The notes below the pieces were generated by a model. It made no database searches. It saw only the letters and a list, made by a program, of their open reading frames with translations, and was not told where the DNA came from. Of a stretch of 14,446 nucleotides of DNA, positions 12,825-14,446 are shown in pieces; position 1 is the stretch's first letter; each line of letters opens with the position of its first letter. The translations under genes were made by a program, and so were the position numbers. The DNA is from an uncultured Collinsella sp. (GTDB lineage Bacteria; Actinomycetota; Coriobacteriia; Coriobacteriales; Coriobacteriaceae). The stretch is from positions 1 through 14,446 of the forward strand of contig UQIB01000043.1 in NCBI GenBank assembly GCA_900541015.1, in the 5' to 3' direction.

Positions 12825-13379
12825 ATAGCTAAGTCTGATGACACCCGTATCAACGACGAGATCACTGCATCTTCGTGCCGTTTGATTGGCGTCGATGGCT
12901 CTCAGCTCGGCCTGTTCGCCATCCGCGATGCCCAGCGCGTCGCCGACGATCAGGGTCTCGACCTAGTCGAGATCGCTCCCAACGCGGAGCCGCCGGTCTG
13001 CAAGGTCATGGACTACGGTAAGTTCAAGTACCAGCAGGCCATGAAGGCCAAGGCTGCTCGTAAGAACCAGTCCAAGGTCGAGGTCAAGGAAATGAAGTTC
13101 CGACCCAAGATCGACGTTGGCGACTACGAGACCAAGAAGGGCCACGTTCTGCGTTTCCTCAAGAAGGGCGCACGCGTTAAGATCACCATCATGTTCCGCG
13201 GCCGTGAGATGGCTCACCCGGAGCAGGGCCTTAACGTTCTCGAGCGTCTCGCCGAGGATCTCAAGCCTTACGCTACGGTCGAGTCCAAGCCTAAGATGGA
13301 AGGCCGTAACATGCTTATGCTGCTCGCCCCGATTAAGGGCGCCTTCGATGAGGATAAAGCGGCAAGCGATACCAAGTAA
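12825..13379 (+). CDS. infC: translation initiation factor IF-3, AUA start codon
   Basis: A 184-residue IF-3, which binds the 30S subunit, keeps it apart from 50S and checks the start codon-initiator tRNA pairing. The N-domain has RINDEI near the start and LVEIAPNAEPPVCKVMDYGKF (about 47-67), the helical linker is rich in Lys/Arg, and the C-domain carries VKEMKFRP and RGREMAHPEQG. The start is probably ATA 12825: GGAGG (12812-12816) lies 8 nt upstream, and the family's N-terminus fits (M)AKSDDTRIN. The in-frame ATG at 12810 overlaps that Shine-Dalgarno sequence and has only a U-run before it. Rare AUU-class starts on infC are known in E. coli and Bacillus and let IF-3 repress its own translation. 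It heads the operon infC-rpmI-rplT. Confidence 0.93.
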   Translation: MAKSDDTRINDEITASSCRLIGVDGSQLGLFAIRDAQRVADDQGLDLVEIAPNAEPPVCKVMDYGKFKYQQAMKAKAARKNQSKVEVKEMKFRPKIDVGDYETKKGHVLRFLKKGARVKITIMFRGREMAHPEQGLNVLERLAEDLKPYATVESKPKMEGRNMLMLLAPIKGAFDEDKAASDTK

Positions 13380-13411
13380 CTAGTGTTCTGTAACCGATTA
13401 AGGAGTATTTC

Positions 13412-13603
13412 ATGCCTAAGATGAAGTCCCACAGCGGCACCAAGAAGCGTTTCCGCAAGACTGGTACCGGCAAGCTTATGCGCGCCAAGGCTTTCAAGAG
13501 CCACATCCTGAGCAAGAAGTCCACCAAGCGTAAGCGTGGCTTCCGTCAGGAGACCGAGATCGCCGCTGCCGACCGCAAGGTCATCAAGTCGCGTCTCGCC
13601 TAA
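13412..13603 (+). CDS. rpmI: 50S ribosomal protein bL35
   Basis: A 63-residue, very basic protein, full length for bL35, a component of the large ribosomal subunit. It opens with the typical MPKMKSHSGTKKRFRKTGTG and has KRKRGFR in its second half. AAGGAG (13400-13405) lies 6 nt before ATG 13412. It is separated by 32 bases from infC and 46 from rplT, with no terminator in either gap, so the three are cotranscribed. Confidence 0.97.
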   Translation: MPKMKSHSGTKKRFRKTGTGKLMRAKAFKSHILSKKSTKRKRGFRQETEIAAADRKVIKSRLA

Positions 13604-13649
13604 GTTCGCGTTCCCGTTTTTCGTTTTACCGTCTAGGAGTTGATAGAAC

Positions 13650-14009
13650 ATGGCACGTATTAAGCGCGCTGTTGCCGCCAAGAAGAAGCGCCGTACCGTT
13701 ATGCACCGTGCGAAGGGTTACTACGGTGCCGCTTCGCGTACTTACAAGCATGCTAAAGAGCAGGTCCAGCACTCTCTGCAGTATCAGTATCGTGATCGCC
13801 GCAACAAGAAGCGCGAGATCCGTTCTCTCTGGATCACTCGTATCAACGCTGCTGCTCGTCTGAACGACATCTCTTACTCTCAGTTCATGCACGGCCTGAA
13901 GGTTGCCGGCATCGAGCTCGACCGCAAGGTCCTGGCTCAGATGGCTTACGAGGACATCGAGTCCTTCAACGAGCTGGCCACCATCGCCAAGAAGGCTCTC
14001 GAGGCCTAA
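13650..14009 (+). CDS. rplT: 50S ribosomal protein bL20
   Basis: A 119-residue protein of normal bL20 length, an early 23S rRNA-binding assembly protein of the large subunit. Recognisable stretches are KKKRRTVMHRAKGYYGAASR (11-30), RDRRNKKREIRSLWI (48-62) and RINAAARLNDISYSQF (64-79). AGGAG (13635-13639) lies 10 nt before the ATG. In several bacteria L20 represses this operon by binding the messenger; the structured leader upstream of infC makes that possible here. A strong terminator follows. Confidence 0.97.
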   Translation: MARIKRAVAAKKKRRTVMHRAKGYYGAASRTYKHAKEQVQHSLQYQYRDRRNKKREIRSLWITRINAAARLNDISYSQFMHGLKVAGIELDRKVLAQMAYEDIESFNELATIAKKALEA

Positions 14010-14030
14010 TAGATTCTCTTGAATCGCTAG

Positions 14031-14066
14031 GGGAGTGTCGCGTTGTGCGCGGCGCTCCCTCTTTTT
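14031..14066 (+). terminator. rho-independent terminator of infC-rpmI-rplT
   Basis: GGGAGTGTCGCG (14031-14042) pairs over 12 positions, two of them U-G, with CGCGGCGCTCCC (14048-14059) around TTGTG, followed by TCTTTTT (14060-14066). Confidence 0.9.
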
Positions 14067-14446
14067 ATCTGAAGCGCGGTTTACATTGCTAAAAGCGCGG
14101 GTAGATAAACACTTACAGGTGACCGATCTCTATATATTCCTGAACCAAAGGGTCATCATCTGATACGTGCAGTATTTCTGCACCAGCCTTTCTATGACTT
14201 ATATAGGAAGCAATATATTGTGTAGGACTTGTGAAGAGTGGAATTGACGTCCCACAGGGCTTCGCGGTCTGGCAATATATCTCCTTGCCGCGCGGCCCGG
14301 TGGAACCGGATCAGCCGCGAAGGCGTGCACCTTGAGAACCGGATACTGCGAGGATGGACACTCACTTCAGTGTCGCATCCGGGCAGACATCGAACCATTT
14401 GAAATGGTCTAACTTGGATTTGTTTTTCGCAAGGCCGCCGAGAGGC
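14067..14446 (+). promoter_or_regulatory. probable rRNA operon promoter and leader region
   Basis: The last 380 bases have no credible protein gene. They contain an AT-rich stretch (about 14103-14225) and then a densely structured GC-rich part. Helices include GTGCAG/CTGCAC (14167-14183), CTTCGCGG with CCGCGAAG (14260-14267, 14315-14322) enclosing CCGGT-gga-ACCGG (14297-14309), GGATGGACACT with AGTGTCGCATCC (14352-14362, 14369-14380, one bulge) and ACCATTT/AAATGGT (14394-14408). CACCTTGAGAACCGGATA (14328-14345) resembles the antitermination boxA-type sequence seen before rRNA genes in Gram-positives. A 16S gene would begin beyond 14446; none of its conserved 5' sequence is in the window. Confidence 0.45.
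14080..14107 (+). promoter_or_regulatory. candidate promoter, possibly for rRNA
   Basis: TTTACA (14080-14085) and TAGATA (14102-14107) are spaced by 16 bp, just after the rplT terminator. It points into the structured 3' region. Confidence 0.4.

Noticed and set aside
12806..12832. Eight-codon ORF starting at ATG 12806 over the infC ribosome site
   Set aside because: It is preceded only by the terminator U-run and has no Shine-Dalgarno sequence. Overlap with infC is more likely chance.
14192..14398. 68-codon minus-strand frame near the window end
   Set aside because: It spans several strong helices of the probable rRNA leader and has no ribosome site or family resemblance.

Overview
The window is about 14.4 kb of moderately GC-rich bacterial chromosome. 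Gene content, the order infC-rpmI-rplT, codon use and the protein flavour suggest a member of the Coriobacteriia, most likely a Collinsella-like gut actinobacterium. That placement is an inference from recognition, not from a search. No phage, transposase, CRISPR or toxin-antitoxin genes are visible, so most of the window is core chromosome. The oddities lie in domain fusion, start codons and structured intergenic DNA.

Layout, left to right. Bases 1-231 hold three back-to-back palindromes (68-103, 127-161, 162-230) and perhaps the last codons of an upstream gene. A two-gene plus-strand operon follows: cutC (289-966) and a GalT/HIT-like DUF4931-type protein (970-1767). A bile acid:sodium symporter family transporter lies convergent on the minus strand (1797-2795). 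A divergent control region (2796-3071) carries a 10-bp inverted repeat abutting a TATAAT box, a small hairpin and a 21-codon leader reading frame. It feeds a recJ-recQ-like fusion gene (3072-6359) and a bifunctional Rel/SpoT (p)ppGpp enzyme gene (6375-8735). A strong terminator separates these from a metallo-beta-lactamase-fold hydrolase (8824-9507). The order recJ - rel - MBL hydrolase recalls the recJ-apt-rel-dtd cluster of many Gram-positives, with apt and dtd missing.

Next come class II fructose-bisphosphate aldolase (9702-10568), ending at a very large hairpin (10589-10680), and a transglutaminase-fold protein of unknown role (10819-12252). tRNA-Leu(CAA) (12292-12378) is followed by a near-copy of its own 3' end and terminator 184 bp downstream, with GC-rich palindromes between them.

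The translation operon infC-rpmI-rplT (12825-14009) has a leader ending in an intrinsic terminator (12772-12805). infC most plausibly starts at a rare AUA codon, so both attenuation and IF3 self-control at its own start codon are suggested. A strong terminator (14031-14066) closes the operon. The last 380 bases contain no protein gene and look like the promoter and leader of a ribosomal RNA operon whose 16S gene would begin beyond the window.

Functionally the right half is dominated by growth and translation genes (aldolase, tRNA, IF3, L35, L20, probable rRNA operon), and the centre couples DNA-repair processing with stringent-response signalling.
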